NCBI RefSeq assembly: GCF_015354315.1
Contig: NZ_JADKYY010000005.1
Coordinates: 62,001-126,000, forward strand
Direction of reading: 5' to 3'
DNA length: 64,000 bases
DNA from: Planobacterium oryzisoli
GTDB taxonomy: Bacteria; Bacteroidota; Bacteroidia; Flavobacteriales; Weeksellaceae
The notes beneath the pieces were generated by a model. It was not told where the DNA came from, did no database searches, and saw nothing but the letters and a program-made list of their open reading frames with translations. Both the position numbers and the translations under genes were made by a program. The first letter of the stretch is position 1. The number at the start of each line of letters is the position of its first letter. Below are positions 42,960 to 52,380 of the stretch, in pieces.

Positions 42960-43030
42960 AGACCCATGGTGTAGCGGTAACACTACTGATTTTGGTTCAG
43001 TCATCTGGGGTTCGAATCCCTGTGGGTCTA
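42960..43030 (+). tRNA. tRNA-Gln (TTG)
   Basis: A 71-nt cloverleaf. The acceptor AGACCCA pairs with TGGGTCT, the D stem is GTGT/ACAC, the anticodon stem is ACTGA/TCAGT around TTTTGGT (anticodon TTG), and the T-loop is TTCGAAT. The discriminator is A, and CCA is not encoded. Confidence 0.96.
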
Positions 43031-43065
43031 CTACCACACTTTTCCAAGTGTACTTTTAAGATACT

Positions 43066-43101
43066 AACAGCTATTTGTTTTTCAAATGGCTGTTTTTTTT
43101 T
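43066..43101 (+). terminator. Terminator after tRNA-Gln
   Basis: A 12-bp AACAGCTATTTG/CAAATGGCTGTT stem (one wobble pair) runs into T-rich sequence. Confidence 0.8.
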
Positions 43102-43122
43102 GCAATTGATCATAGGGGTTTT

Positions 43123-43161
43123 AAACTAAACGCCCCCAACCTTGCAAAGAGGTTGAGGGCG
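43123..43161 (-). terminator. Terminator of argS
   Basis: A 12-bp stem CGCCCTCAACCT/AGGTTGGGGGCG forms fully only in the minus-strand RNA, where the odd pair is a G-U, and is followed by TTTAGTTT. Confidence 0.8.
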
Positions 43162-43183
43162 CTTAATTGTTTCTATAAGACGA

Positions 43184-44947
43184 TTACATGCGGTCCACGG
43201 TACCAATTCCTAATAATCCAAGTGATTTTTTAATTACTAGAGCACTAAGTGCGGAAAGGTAGAGACGGAACTGTTTGGTATCCTCTTGGTCCTGCTTTAG
43301 TATAGGATTGTTCTGGTAGAACGAATTGTAGCTCTTCACAAGCTCATAGAGGTAATTGGCCACAAGTGCAGGAGAAAGGCTCTCAGCTGCACGTTCCACC
43401 ACTTCCTTGTAGTTGGAAAGCTGCATGATCAGTTGCTTCTCAGAGGCGTTAAGCTCCACTGCAGGCACCTCTTCCAACACTTTATATTCTGCCTTGCTTA
43501 ACAGCGATTGGATTCGTGCGTAGGTATACTGAATAAAAGGACCGGTATTTCCGTTGAAATCAATACTTTCCTTTGGATTAAAGAGCATTTTTTTACGCGG
43601 ATCCACTTTAAGTAAATAGTACTTTAAAGCACCCATTCCTACTGTTTCGTACGAAGCAAGCTTCTCCTCATTGGATAGATTCTCCAATTTGCCTAGTTCC
43701 TGTGCCTTCTCCATAGCGGTAGAGAACATTTCTTCCATCAAATCATCGGCATCCACTACCGTACCTTCACGGGATTTCATCTTGCCCTCTGGGAGTTCTA
43801 CCATCCCGTAGGAAAGGTGGTAGAGCTGATCTGCCCAGCCATAGCCCAGCTTCTTCAATATTTTAAAAAGTACCTGGAAATGATAGTCCTGTTCATTCCC
43901 CACTGTATAAATTAATTTCTCGATATCGTTCTCTTTGAAACGCTCTACCGCCGTTCCCAGATCCTGCGTCATATATACCGAGGTACCGTCGGAGCGTAGT
44001 AAAAGTTTATGGTCTAATCCTTCCTCGGTAAGGTCTACCCATACCGAACCGTCTTCTTTACGGTAAAATACGCCGGAATTAAGCCCCTGTTGTATCAGAT
44101 CCTTCCCTAAAAGATACGTGTTGCTTTCGTACTGAACCTGATCGAAAGAAACTCCTAGTCTTTTATAGGTCTGTGCAAAACCCTCGTATACCCAGCCGTT
44201 CATCTTCTCCCACAATTCACGCACCTGGCTATCGCCTTTCTCCCAATCCAACAGCATAGCCTGCGCCTTCTTCATAATAGGAGCCTGCTTCTTGGCTTCT
44301 TCTTCGCTCATCCCTTCCGCTACCAGCTCTTTTACCTCCGCCTTATAGAGCGAGTCGAAATACACATAGTACTGGCCCACGAGCTTATCTCCCTTGAGCT
44401 GTGTGGATTCTGGCGTTTCGTTACCGTCTCGCTCCAGCCAAGCCACCATGGATTTACAGATATGTATCCCGCGGTCGTTAATGATCTGTGTTTTGGTTAC
44501 CTCGTATCCAGCCTCTTTAAGAATCTGTGCAACGGAATAGCCTAAAAGATTATTTCGCACATGGCCTAGATGTAGCGGTTTATTGGTATTGGGGGAGGAA
44601 TATTCCACCATTACCTTGCCTTTGGCTTTAACATTTGCCTCAAAGCTCTGTGCACTTAAGGAAAGATTATCTAGAAATGCACGGTTTTTAATTAAAAGAT
44701 TCAAAAAACCCTTAACTACATTAAAACCTGCTACCAGATCAGAAGAAGCAGAAAGCGCTCCCCCAAGTTCCATAGCTACTACATCCGGACTTTTCTTTAC
44801 AATCTTAACCAGTGGAAACGTAACCACCGTAAAGTCGCCTTCAAATTCGGTCTTGTTTTCTTGCACGTCCAGAACGATGTTCTGTACTTGGTAGAGGTTC
44901 TCAATGAGCGTGCTTATTTCCTTTTGAAGTGTATCCTTAATATTCAT
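43184..44947 (-). CDS. argS: Arginyl-tRNA synthetase
   Basis: A 587-residue class I synthetase that charges tRNA-Arg. An N-terminal additional domain (residues 1-110) precedes the HIGH-type motif SPNTNKPLHLGHVRNNLLG. The KMSKS-type loop reads GKMKSREGT, and the DALR anticodon-binding domain ends the protein. Start ATG fits the family's Nterm (MNIKDTLQKEISTLIENLY). A CAAAGATA element (TATCTTTG on the minus strand, 44964-44971) is its likely -7 box. Confidence 0.97.
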   Translation of the reverse strand: MNIKDTLQKEISTLIENLYQVQNIVLDVQENKTEFEGDFTVVTFPLVKIVKKSPDVVAMELGGALSASSDLVAGFNVVKGFLNLLIKNRAFLDNLSLSAQSFEANVKAKGKVMVEYSSPNTNKPLHLGHVRNNLLGYSVAQILKEAGYEVTKTQIINDRGIHICKSMVAWLERDGNETPESTQLKGDKLVGQYYVYFDSLYKAEVKELVAEGMSEEEAKKQAPIMKKAQAMLLDWEKGDSQVRELWEKMNGWVYEGFAQTYKRLGVSFDQVQYESNTYLLGKDLIQQGLNSGVFYRKEDGSVWVDLTEEGLDHKLLLRSDGTSVYMTQDLGTAVERFKENDIEKLIYTVGNEQDYHFQVLFKILKKLGYGWADQLYHLSYGMVELPEGKMKSREGTVVDADDLMEEMFSTAMEKAQELGKLENLSNEEKLASYETVGMGALKYYLLKVDPRKKMLFNPKESIDFNGNTGPFIQYTYARIQSLLSKAEYKVLEEVPAVELNASEKQLIMQLSNYKEVVERAAESLSPALVANYLYELVKSYNSFYQNNPILKQDQEDTKQFRLYLSALSALVIKKSLGLLGIGTVDRM

Positions 44948-44963
44948 ATCTACTAATAATTAC

Positions 44964-44971
44964 GCAAAGAT
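44964..44971 (-). promoter_or_regulatory. -7 promoter box of argS
   Basis: TATCTTTG on the minus strand matches TAnnTTTG exactly and lies 17 bp upstream of the argS ATG, just after the susD terminator. Confidence 0.5.
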
Positions 44972-44975
44972 ACCA

Positions 44976-45003
44976 AAATAAAAAGACCGCCCGAAGGCGG
45001 TCT
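44976..45003 (-). terminator. Terminator of the SusCD operon
   Basis: A 9-bp AAGACCGCC/GGCGGTCTT stem with a TTCG loop (minus strand) is followed by TTTATTTT. Confidence 0.88.
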
Positions 45004-45026
45004 TAAGGTATTTAACCTGGTACGAA

Positions 45027-46610
45027 TTAGTTTTTATCCCAGATAAGTTTCGTATTCATCTTATCACCACCAATTGCAGTAGCAGCTGCATTGTAGTTAT
45101 CCACATTCAGAGTCTGAATGATTGTTGGATAGTACAGTCTTGTTGGAAGGTCTGTAAGTCCATCGATAAGTGAAGTAAATACGTACGTACTTGACCCGTT
45201 AACCGGCACGTTCAACTGTCCAGTTTCACCTGGAAGAAGGAGGATACTGGTATTTGGATATCCAGTTCTTCTGTATTCCGCCCATGCTTCGTAAGGCTGC
45301 ATAAATAATGCGATATACTTTTGAGTTAATACGTTTTCTTTGGTTGCTAGCGGAAGAGTCAAAAGATATGCAGTGATGTCTTCTGCAGGAACGTTCCATT
45401 TTTCCATGGAGGCTTTTACACCTGCTACATACTCAGCCTGGCTCCATCCTTTGGCTTCAGAGATCAAGAATTGCACTTCGGAGAACTCCATAAGAATTTC
45501 TGTATAATCTCTCTTATAAACTTCTTTACTGAAGAAATTAGCTTGACCACTTTGAGAAGTAGATAACGACTGGTCAAGACCGTACGGTTGTCCAACGTAA
45601 TCCGCAGGGTCTTCAGAAATTTCATACGTTCCGTCAAGAATTGTTGCCTTCAGCGTACCAATTGGAGCCGCATATCTGAAAAGTCTTGGGTCCAAATCGA
45701 AGTTTCCAGTCTCACCCTTAAGTAGGTTGATGAATGTCTTGGATACTGAAAAGTCAGAACGGGTTCTGAAATCGTTGTACATTGGGGAAGGATTTACAAG
45801 GTTATTCTCGTAAGTTACTCCTACATTGTCCGCATTAGAACGCATTACACCGTCTGCAATGGCATCCGTAATATGCGCCTCAGCTCCTGGAACAACTCCT
45901 TTTACTCTTGTTGCCACTCTAAGTCTTAGAGAGTTCGCAAATCTTCTTAGTTTTTCTCCGTCGCCGAATAGAACGTCCCCTCCTGTGAATACTACTTCAC
46001 CGGTTTCCACCTGCGCTGCAGCTTCTTCTAGTTCTTTAAGGATATCAGCGTAAATCTTCGCTTGTGGAGCAAATTTCGGTTTTACGTTTTCATCGATACT
46101 CAAAGCTTGAAAGTCTGGATCCTGTGTTCCGTACGACCAGTAAGGTACATCACCAAAGGTATCGGCAAGTTGCAAGAACACATAAGAAAGCATTACTCTA
46201 GAAGCCGCAATCTGGTTGGCGTTTGGACCGTACGCACTTGTAGGACCCGCCGTTTCCGGATCGGTGTTCATTTCAATGATCTTCTTGTAGTTGGCAGCAG
46301 CTGTGTAGAGGTTTCTCCAAAGTGCATCACCAGAAGTAAGCCTGTACTGGTATCTGTCTTCTTCAGTATAATTGGTCTGAGCCGAATACTGTACCCAAGG
46401 AAGTGTAACTCTACCAGACTCAAAGGAGTTTCTGGTTGCATCCGTTACAATCTTGTTCGCTGCGTTGAAAATACCGTAACTAAGCGGCGTCTGCGTCAAG
46501 TTCGGGTTATCGTTGATTTCGTCAAAATCCTGCGTACATCCTACGGCTGTGAAACCGATGATAACCGCCGCAGTTAATGATTTTGAGATATTTAAAATTC
46601 TATTTTTCAT
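45027..46610 (-). CDS. SusD/RagB-type outer-membrane lipoprotein
   Basis: A 527-residue lipoprotein; the signal peptide ends at AVIIGFTAVGC. It belongs to the SusD-like group that captures nutrients for its SusC partner: NDNPNLTQTPLSYGIFNAANKI at the start, the TPR-rich helical region with QIAASRVMLSYVFLQLADTFGDVPYW, and the C-terminal QKYIALFMQPYEAWAEYRRTGYP, typical of the SusD_RagB_2 branch. It is encoded 8 bp after the SusC-like gene. The bound nutrient, sugar or peptide, cannot be read from the sequence. Confidence 0.92.
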   Translation of the reverse strand: MKNRILNISKSLTAAVIIGFTAVGCTQDFDEINDNPNLTQTPLSYGIFNAANKIVTDATRNSFESGRVTLPWVQYSAQTNYTEEDRYQYRLTSGDALWRNLYTAAANYKKIIEMNTDPETAGPTSAYGPNANQIAASRVMLSYVFLQLADTFGDVPYWSYGTQDPDFQALSIDENVKPKFAPQAKIYADILKELEEAAAQVETGEVVFTGGDVLFGDGEKLRRFANSLRLRVATRVKGVVPGAEAHITDAIADGVMRSNADNVGVTYENNLVNPSPMYNDFRTRSDFSVSKTFINLLKGETGNFDLDPRLFRYAAPIGTLKATILDGTYEISEDPADYVGQPYGLDQSLSTSQSGQANFFSKEVYKRDYTEILMEFSEVQFLISEAKGWSQAEYVAGVKASMEKWNVPAEDITAYLLTLPLATKENVLTQKYIALFMQPYEAWAEYRRTGYPNTSILLLPGETGQLNVPVNGSSTYVFTSLIDGLTDLPTRLYYPTIIQTLNVDNYNAAATAIGGDKMNTKLIWDKN

Positions 46611-46618
46611 TGTCTTAA

Positions 46619-49540
46619 TTAAAATTTAATGTTTACATTAACTCCATACTGTCTTGTGGAAGGAAGTGATCCCCCTTCTAGACCTTGGATGTTACCAGAA
46701 CCGTATGATGTGTTTTCAGGATCCATTCCTTTCCAATCTAGGTTCCAAGCAAGTAGGTTTCTACCGAACGCAGAAATTCTGATTCCATCAACTGCATTTC
46801 CTACTAAAGACTTTGGAAGGTCATAGGATAATGTAATATCTCTTAATTTGATGTAGTCAGCATCGAATACGTTAAGCGCATCTACAGTGTTATAGTGCAT
46901 TGCACCGTATCTCTGAGCAGAGATTACTGTGGTGTTCTGCGTACCGTCTGCTTTTACTCCTGGAAGAACGATACCTGCCTCTCTGTTTCCATTAAGAGTA
47001 GATTCTTCGATCATACCGGAATACATTCCCCACATATGGGAAGTAGAGAAGTACTTACCTCCTTTCTGCATATCAAATAGGAAAGATAGTCTCGCATTCT
47101 TGTAACGGAATGAGTTTCTAAGACCCATGTTGTAGTCAGGAAGTGTAGAACCAAGGTTTGTGATCGCAGAAGGAACGTATCCGTTTCCACTGTTGGAAAC
47201 AATCTTGTTACCGTTGGCGTCGTACGTAAAGTCCGTACCGTAAATCTGACCGTATGGTTGACCTTCAATTGCAAGTAGACGTGCTCTAAACGGTGCGTTG
47301 GTTAGCTGAAGTGTTTTTGCATCCTCGTGAAGCTTCACTACCATGTTCTCGTTCTTAGCAAAGTTCCAGTTCATATCCCAGCTGAAATCCGTAGTTTTTA
47401 CTGGTGTTAGGAACGCCATTGCTTCGATACCTTTGTTGGTCATCTGACCAGCGTTGATCATAAGGCTGGCATAACCAGTAGATGGATCTACTGCAAGTGG
47501 AAGGATACCGTCGGTAATGTCCACATGATAATACGTTACGTCAAATCCGAAACGGTTCTTAAAGAAATTCATCTCTAAACCGATCTCCTTAGTGTCCTTA
47601 AGTTCTGGACGAAGGTTCGGGTTGTTGAATCTTGTTTGTAGTGTGTAACGTGGATCTCCACCAAAGTTGGATGCTTGATCTACGTAGTTGCTTAATTGGT
47701 ATGGTCCTGTATCGGAAGCTACATTCGCCCAACCTGCACGAAGTTTACCAAACGATAACCATGGAGCATTGATTAGGTTGGAGAATACTAGGGATCCTGT
47801 TACGGACGGATAGAACTGATCTTCAGATACGGTAGAGAACCAGTCGTTTCTTGCAGTTGCCTCAAGGAAGAATGTATCTCTGAATCCTAAGGAAGCGGAT
47901 GCAAACATAGAGTTCACCCTTTTCCAGTATTCGAAATTATCTGCCTCAGCCGTTTCCACACTGTTGTTTAGGTTGTAGAAGTTAGGGATGATAAGTCCAC
48001 CTACGGTAGTTCCAGTAAGGTCTTTGTACTTAGTCTCTCTTCTGTTCACCCCAGCAAACGTATTTAGTGTAAAATCGTCAGAGATTCTTGGATTCCAGTG
48101 CAAACGACCTTCGTAGTTAAATTCGGAGAAGTTTCTGTTAAATACAGTAAAGTCAGGTACTGACTGTGATCCTACCGCTACTCTACTTTCGTTATCCTGG
48201 GAATAGATATCCGCGTACACTTTACCTACTACGTATAAGTTGTCTGTAAGATCGTAGGTAAGACCTACGTTTCCGAAGAATCTATTTCTCTTATCCTGTG
48301 CGATGTTTTCATACACAGTCCAGTACGGGTTATCGGAATAAAGTGGAGTTGGATCATTCCACGCCGTTCTGTTCCAAGATCTTTGCTGACCATTAGCTAG
48401 CTTGTAGTCCTTCAATTTAGAGAAGTCTAGTTGTCTTTGACCCCACTGGAAGAATTTCTGTGCAACAGAGTTATCCCCGTACCCTTGTTCCGGACGGTTA
48501 AAACCATGCGTCTGTACAAAATTCATCACCGTTTCCACTTTCAACTTATCAGAAAGTTGCGAGTTGGCATTGATAGTGAAGTTGTGCTTCTTGATGCTGG
48601 AGTTAGGAAGGATACCAGAAATATCTGTATTGGTATAAGACACTCTCATATTAGAGTTGTCAAATGACTTGGATACGGAGATATTATTGGTAAGGGTGAT
48701 ACCTGTATCAAAGAACGAGTCCACATCGTGCTTAGGGGCAACCCATGGAATTTCTTTCAAATAATCCGAAGCGAACTCAGGATCGAATGCATTCCAAGGA
48801 AGGTACATAAGGTTCGGATCGTATTTAGGACCCCAAGACTCATCCATTCCGTAGTCTGCGATGTTGTAGGTACGACCGTTGATCGTTACCGTCTCAAAAG
48901 TGTCTGCAAGACCTCCACCATAAGAATCCTGGAGATCCGGCATGATGTAGATGCTTTCAAAAGAGATTCCCGTATTTAGCTCTACGCTGGTACGGCCTCT
49001 CTTAGCCTGCTTGGTAGTATAAATAATTACCCCGTTGCTCGCTCTAGACCCATAGAGAGCTGCTGCAGGACCTCCTTTAAGAACAGTTACGGACTCAATA
49101 TCGTCCGGGTTGATGTCAAACGCTGGATCCCCGTAGTCTCTACCACCGGCGCCCCTTTGCGTGTTCACATCATTGATGTTGGTGTTATCGAGCGGAATAC
49201 CGTCTACGATAATAAGCGGTCTGTTTTCACCCGTTAAAGAGCTAATCCCCCGCATTGTGATCCTGGTGGATCCACCCATAGAAGAAGGAGAAGTCACCTG
49301 GACCCCTGCCACATTACCGGAAAGCGCGCTTAAGGCATTGTTCTGGCCAGCTTCGGAGATGCTCTCTCCAGAGATTTCCTGAGCAGCGTATCCAATAGAT
49401 TTCTTCTCTCTTTTAATACCGAGGGCCGTCACGACAACGCCTTCGATATCTTGGGTTCTAGTGGTGTCTACCTGCGCATTTACCAAAGCAAATGAGGAAG
49501 TAAGAACTACCGCTAAAACGCTTGTTGTTAGTTTCTTCAT
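46619..49540 (-). CDS. SusC/RagA-type TonB-dependent transporter
   Basis: A 973-residue outer-membrane transporter. Signal peptide MKKLTTSVLAVVLTSSFALVNAQ is followed almost directly by the TonB box/plug start IEGVVVTALGIKREKKSIGYA, so the carboxypeptidase-regulatory domain usually found at the N-terminus of SusC is absent. The plug has the RagA signatures GVQVTSPSSMGGSTRITMRG and LIIVDGIPLDN. The barrel ends in STRQYGVNVNIKF. It imports a substrate handed over by the SusD-like partner, powered by TonB. No glycosidase, peptidase or sensor lies beside the pair. Confidence 0.93.
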   Translation of the reverse strand: MKKLTTSVLAVVLTSSFALVNAQVDTTRTQDIEGVVVTALGIKREKKSIGYAAQEISGESISEAGQNNALSALSGNVAGVQVTSPSSMGGSTRITMRGISSLTGENRPLIIVDGIPLDNTNINDVNTQRGAGGRDYGDPAFDINPDDIESVTVLKGGPAAALYGSRASNGVIIYTTKQAKRGRTSVELNTGISFESIYIMPDLQDSYGGGLADTFETVTINGRTYNIADYGMDESWGPKYDPNLMYLPWNAFDPEFASDYLKEIPWVAPKHDVDSFFDTGITLTNNISVSKSFDNSNMRVSYTNTDISGILPNSSIKKHNFTINANSQLSDKLKVETVMNFVQTHGFNRPEQGYGDNSVAQKFFQWGQRQLDFSKLKDYKLANGQQRSWNRTAWNDPTPLYSDNPYWTVYENIAQDKRNRFFGNVGLTYDLTDNLYVVGKVYADIYSQDNESRVAVGSQSVPDFTVFNRNFSEFNYEGRLHWNPRISDDFTLNTFAGVNRRETKYKDLTGTTVGGLIIPNFYNLNNSVETAEADNFEYWKRVNSMFASASLGFRDTFFLEATARNDWFSTVSEDQFYPSVTGSLVFSNLINAPWLSFGKLRAGWANVASDTGPYQLSNYVDQASNFGGDPRYTLQTRFNNPNLRPELKDTKEIGLEMNFFKNRFGFDVTYYHVDITDGILPLAVDPSTGYASLMINAGQMTNKGIEAMAFLTPVKTTDFSWDMNWNFAKNENMVVKLHEDAKTLQLTNAPFRARLLAIEGQPYGQIYGTDFTYDANGNKIVSNSGNGYVPSAITNLGSTLPDYNMGLRNSFRYKNARLSFLFDMQKGGKYFSTSHMWGMYSGMIEESTLNGNREAGIVLPGVKADGTQNTTVISAQRYGAMHYNTVDALNVFDADYIKLRDITLSYDLPKSLVGNAVDGIRISAFGRNLLAWNLDWKGMDPENTSYGSGNIQGLEGGSLPSTRQYGVNVNIKF

Positions 49541-49625
49541 ATCAAATTAAATTTTTTCAATAGACAAATTTGCAAAACTTTGTTAAACCCACCAAGTAAT
49601 TCGTTAAAAATGTCTTAATATTTTT

Positions 49626-49633
49626 TATTTTTG
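49626..49633 (+). promoter_or_regulatory. -7 promoter box of rnhB
   Basis: TATTTTTG matches TAnnTTTG and lies 39 bp upstream of the likely TTG start of rnhB. The -33 element is weak. Confidence 0.45.
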
Positions 49634-49672
49634 TGACGGAAACAAACAATTGTTTAAATAAATAGTAATACC

Positions 49673-50305
49673 TTGAAATTAAAGCGAACGTTCTCTAAAG
49701 CCTTTATTGAAGCGGGTTGCGACGAAGCAGGCAGAGGCTGTTTGTCCGGTCCGGTAGTGGCCGCAGCGGTTGTTTTTCCTAAAGGCTTTTATGATAAGGA
49801 AATCAACGATTCTAAGAAATTATCGGAAAAAAACCGCAGAATCCTTGCAGAAAAAATCAAATCCAAAGCGCTTTGTTACGGTATTGCAGAGGTGGACGTA
49901 GAGACTATCGACTCCCATAATATATTAAACGCCAGCATTCACGCCATGCATATGGCATTGGAAAAACTATCACTCCAGCCGGAACTAATCCTAGTGGACG
50001 GGAACCGCTTTTCTCCCTACGCGTTTACTCCACACGAGTGCATTGTGGGTGGCGATGCCAAGTACCTCTCCATAGCGGCCGCCTCCATCCTTGCCAAAGA
50101 CTATCGCGACTGTTTGATGGACAGACTCCACCAGCAGTATCCCCAGTATGGCTGGAAAAGCAACCGAGGTTACGCCACGCGCTCCCACCGTGAGGCGCTT
50201 ATCCAGCACGGCCCCTGTATCCATCACAGAAAAAGCTTCCGACTGGACTATTCTGTTGAAAAGAACCTAACAAAGAGCCCAGTAGTACTCCCAGAGTTAT
50301 ATTGA
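49673..50305 (+). CDS. rnhB: Ribonuclease HII
   Basis: A 210-residue RNase HII that nicks RNA in RNA-DNA hybrids and at single ribonucleotides. The first catalytic residues sit in GCDEAGRGCLSGPVVAAAV (D17, E18), followed by NDSKKLSEKNRR and LVDGNRF, and the conserved AAASILAKDYRDCLM ahead of GWKSNRGYATRSH. No ATG is positioned correctly; TTG at the first codon gives a normal-length protein. It is divergent from the SusC-like gene and convergent with yidC. Confidence 0.92.
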   Translation: MKLKRTFSKAFIEAGCDEAGRGCLSGPVVAAAVVFPKGFYDKEINDSKKLSEKNRRILAEKIKSKALCYGIAEVDVETIDSHNILNASIHAMHMALEKLSLQPELILVDGNRFSPYAFTPHECIVGGDAKYLSIAAASILAKDYRDCLMDRLHQQYPQYGWKSNRGYATRSHREALIQHGPCIHHRKSFRLDYSVEKNLTKSPVVLPELY

Positions 50306-50342
50306 TCGGAACCCTAGAAAGACCTCTTGTAAGAAGTACAGT

Positions 50343-50381
50343 AAAAAAGGCCGCCGCAACTTCGGTAGAAAGTGCGGCGGC
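50343..50381 (-). terminator. Terminator after yidC
   Basis: A 12-13-bp GCCGCCGCACTT/AAGTTGCGGCGGC stem is followed by T6 on the minus strand. Confidence 0.88.
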
Positions 50382-50403
50382 AGAGGTTGGTCAATGAGAA
50401 ATA

Positions 50404-52203
50404 TTATTTTTTCTTGCCCTGTGTCTTTTTAAGCTGCTCCTGCTGAAGGGCCTGTTGTTTCTGCGCCTGCTCCATCATCTCCCGCATACGCTTTTGGAAT
50501 TTTCCTTCTTTCTTAGGCTGGGCTTTATTGGCCTGGATCTGCGCGTGGATTTTCTTCTCATCCAAGATCAGATATTTAATTACCAGGATAATTACAATGT
50601 TAATGGCATTGGATACAAAATAGTACCAAGAGAGACCCGAAGCCGAAGTATTCAAAAAGAACAGGAAGGTTATCGGGAAAATATACATAAGGACTTTCAT
50701 GTTCGGCATACCCGGAGCCGTAGGCTGTTGGATGTTTCCTGCCGTTAGCATCGTATAGATTAAGATCGCGGCCGTACAGGCGATGGCAAACACACTTAAG
50801 TGTTCCCCAAGAAAAGGAATATGGAACGGAAGCTTAATCAAATCATCGTAGGCCGTTAGGTCTTTGGCGAACCAGAAACTTTCTCCACGCAAATCAATGA
50901 AGTTCGGGAAAAACCGGAACAAGGCATAGAAAATAGGAATCTGTAGTAATGCCGGTAAACATCCAGCCATCTGATTTACCCCAGCCTTCCGGTACACTTC
51001 CATGGTTGCCTGTTGACGCTTCATAGCATCAGCATCCTTATACTTTTCATTTACCTCGTCGATCTCCGGACGTATCACGCGCATCATAGCACTGAGCTTA
51101 TGCTGCTTGAACATGATAGGAGAAAGAATTAGCTTCACAATAATGGTCAATAGGAAAATAGCCCATCCTGCCGTTATACCCCAAGAAGAAATCCAGTTGT
51201 ACAGTGGCATGAAGAACCAACGGTTCATAGTTCCTATAAAAGACCATCCTAAAGGAAGGATCTCATCAAAATTCTTATCAAAGGATTTTAACAGCTTTAA
51301 ATCCAAAGGAAGAAAATACCAGCTGAAATCCTGGTTCAGTTCATTGGCGCTCATCGCCACCTGCCCACTGTAGTTTAAAGTTTTAAGATACTCTCCTTCT
51401 TCCACTATTTCCTGGTTACCCTTCGAACCCACAAATCCTGTCTTACTTTCTATTATGGAAGAGAAGAACTGCTGCTTCACCCCAATCCAGTTCAGGGTCT
51501 CTTCGGTCTCGTCCATTCCGGTCCTTCCATCGTAATCGTACGAAGAATAGTTGTCAAAAGCATACGAAAACTCCGAATGTGTCTGCTCCTGCGAGCGGCC
51601 TTTTTCTACGGCGCGCACTTTATAATCCCACTTGAAATCTGCCGCGCTCGAACTGGAAACTTGTCCAAGGCCGCTGGTACGCACTTTAAAGTCCACCGTG
51701 TATTTATCTAGTAGTGTATAAATGAATTGAATCGTGGCTCCCTGTACTTGGGTAGTCATGGTAAGGGTATTGCCTTGTACGGTAGGCTGGAAGTTAAGAT
51801 CCTTGGTACGGATAAGTCTTCCGGCGCGGTCCTTGAACTCAAACCCGTAGCTTGCACTGCCATTATCTATAAGGTATAAAGGAAGATTAGCCTCGTCCTG
51901 AGCTTGGTTGTACGCTTTATAGCCTGGAAGCTCCACGCGGCTGATTTGACCTCCCAAAGAAGAGAACTCCAAACGCAGTTCGTTATTTTCCAGCTTGGCC
52001 ACTTTTACTGGAGAGGCCCCGCTGTTAGAAGCTTGAGGCCCCATGGTAGGCGCTGCGCCCTGCGTGCTGGCCGTTTGTTCCACTGGGGCGGGCGCCTTGG
52101 CCTCTTCCCTGCTCTGGAAATAAAACATGGCCCCTAGCATTAAGGCCGAAAAAAGCATAAAACTAATTAACTGGTTCTTGTCTAGACCGTTGTTTTGTTG
52201 CAT
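50404..52203 (-). CDS. yidC: Membrane protein insertase YidC
   Basis: A 599-residue insertase. The first membrane helix is at the N-terminus (QLISFMLFSALMLGAMFYF). A periplasmic beta domain spans residues about 60-340. The conserved insertase core follows with five hydrophobic helices: WGITAGWAIFLLTIIVKLIL, the cytoplasmic hairpin KHKLSAMMRVIRPEIDEVNEK-like loop, GCLPALLQIPIFYALFRFF and later segments. The tail is Lys/Gln-rich and probably contacts the ribosome. It inserts membrane proteins alone or with SecYEG. The gene follows pyrG on the same strand about 180 bp downstream. Confidence 0.95.
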   Translation of the reverse strand: MQQNNGLDKNQLISFMLFSALMLGAMFYFQSREEAKAPAPVEQTASTQGAAPTMGPQASNSGASPVKVAKLENNELRLEFSSLGGQISRVELPGYKAYNQAQDEANLPLYLIDNGSASYGFEFKDRAGRLIRTKDLNFQPTVQGNTLTMTTQVQGATIQFIYTLLDKYTVDFKVRTSGLGQVSSSSAADFKWDYKVRAVEKGRSQEQTHSEFSYAFDNYSSYDYDGRTGMDETEETLNWIGVKQQFFSSIIESKTGFVGSKGNQEIVEEGEYLKTLNYSGQVAMSANELNQDFSWYFLPLDLKLLKSFDKNFDEILPLGWSFIGTMNRWFFMPLYNWISSWGITAGWAIFLLTIIVKLILSPIMFKQHKLSAMMRVIRPEIDEVNEKYKDADAMKRQQATMEVYRKAGVNQMAGCLPALLQIPIFYALFRFFPNFIDLRGESFWFAKDLTAYDDLIKLPFHIPFLGEHLSVFAIACTAAILIYTMLTAGNIQQPTAPGMPNMKVLMYIFPITFLFFLNTSASGLSWYYFVSNAINIVIILVIKYLILDEKKIHAQIQANKAQPKKEGKFQKRMREMMEQAQKQQALQQEQLKKTQGKKK

Positions 52204-52336
52204 GAGTGGTTATTTTACGTTTTTTTCTCTTGCTCTGCTGCCAGGGCATAAGAAAATTAAAGGTCACAAAATTACTGAAATTTTATTACTTGAGAGCCAT
52301 TAAAATACGTGGCCTTGCTTGTATTATCCGAGCCCA

Positions 52337-52367
52337 TAAAAAACGCAGTATCTGGTGGATACTGCGC
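52337..52367 (-). terminator. Terminator after pyrG
   Basis: A perfect 9-bp CGCAGTATC/GATACTGCG stem with a 5-nt loop is followed by T6 on the minus strand, so yidC is transcribed separately from pyrG. Confidence 0.85.
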
Positions 52368-52380
52368 CTTACGTTTTGAA

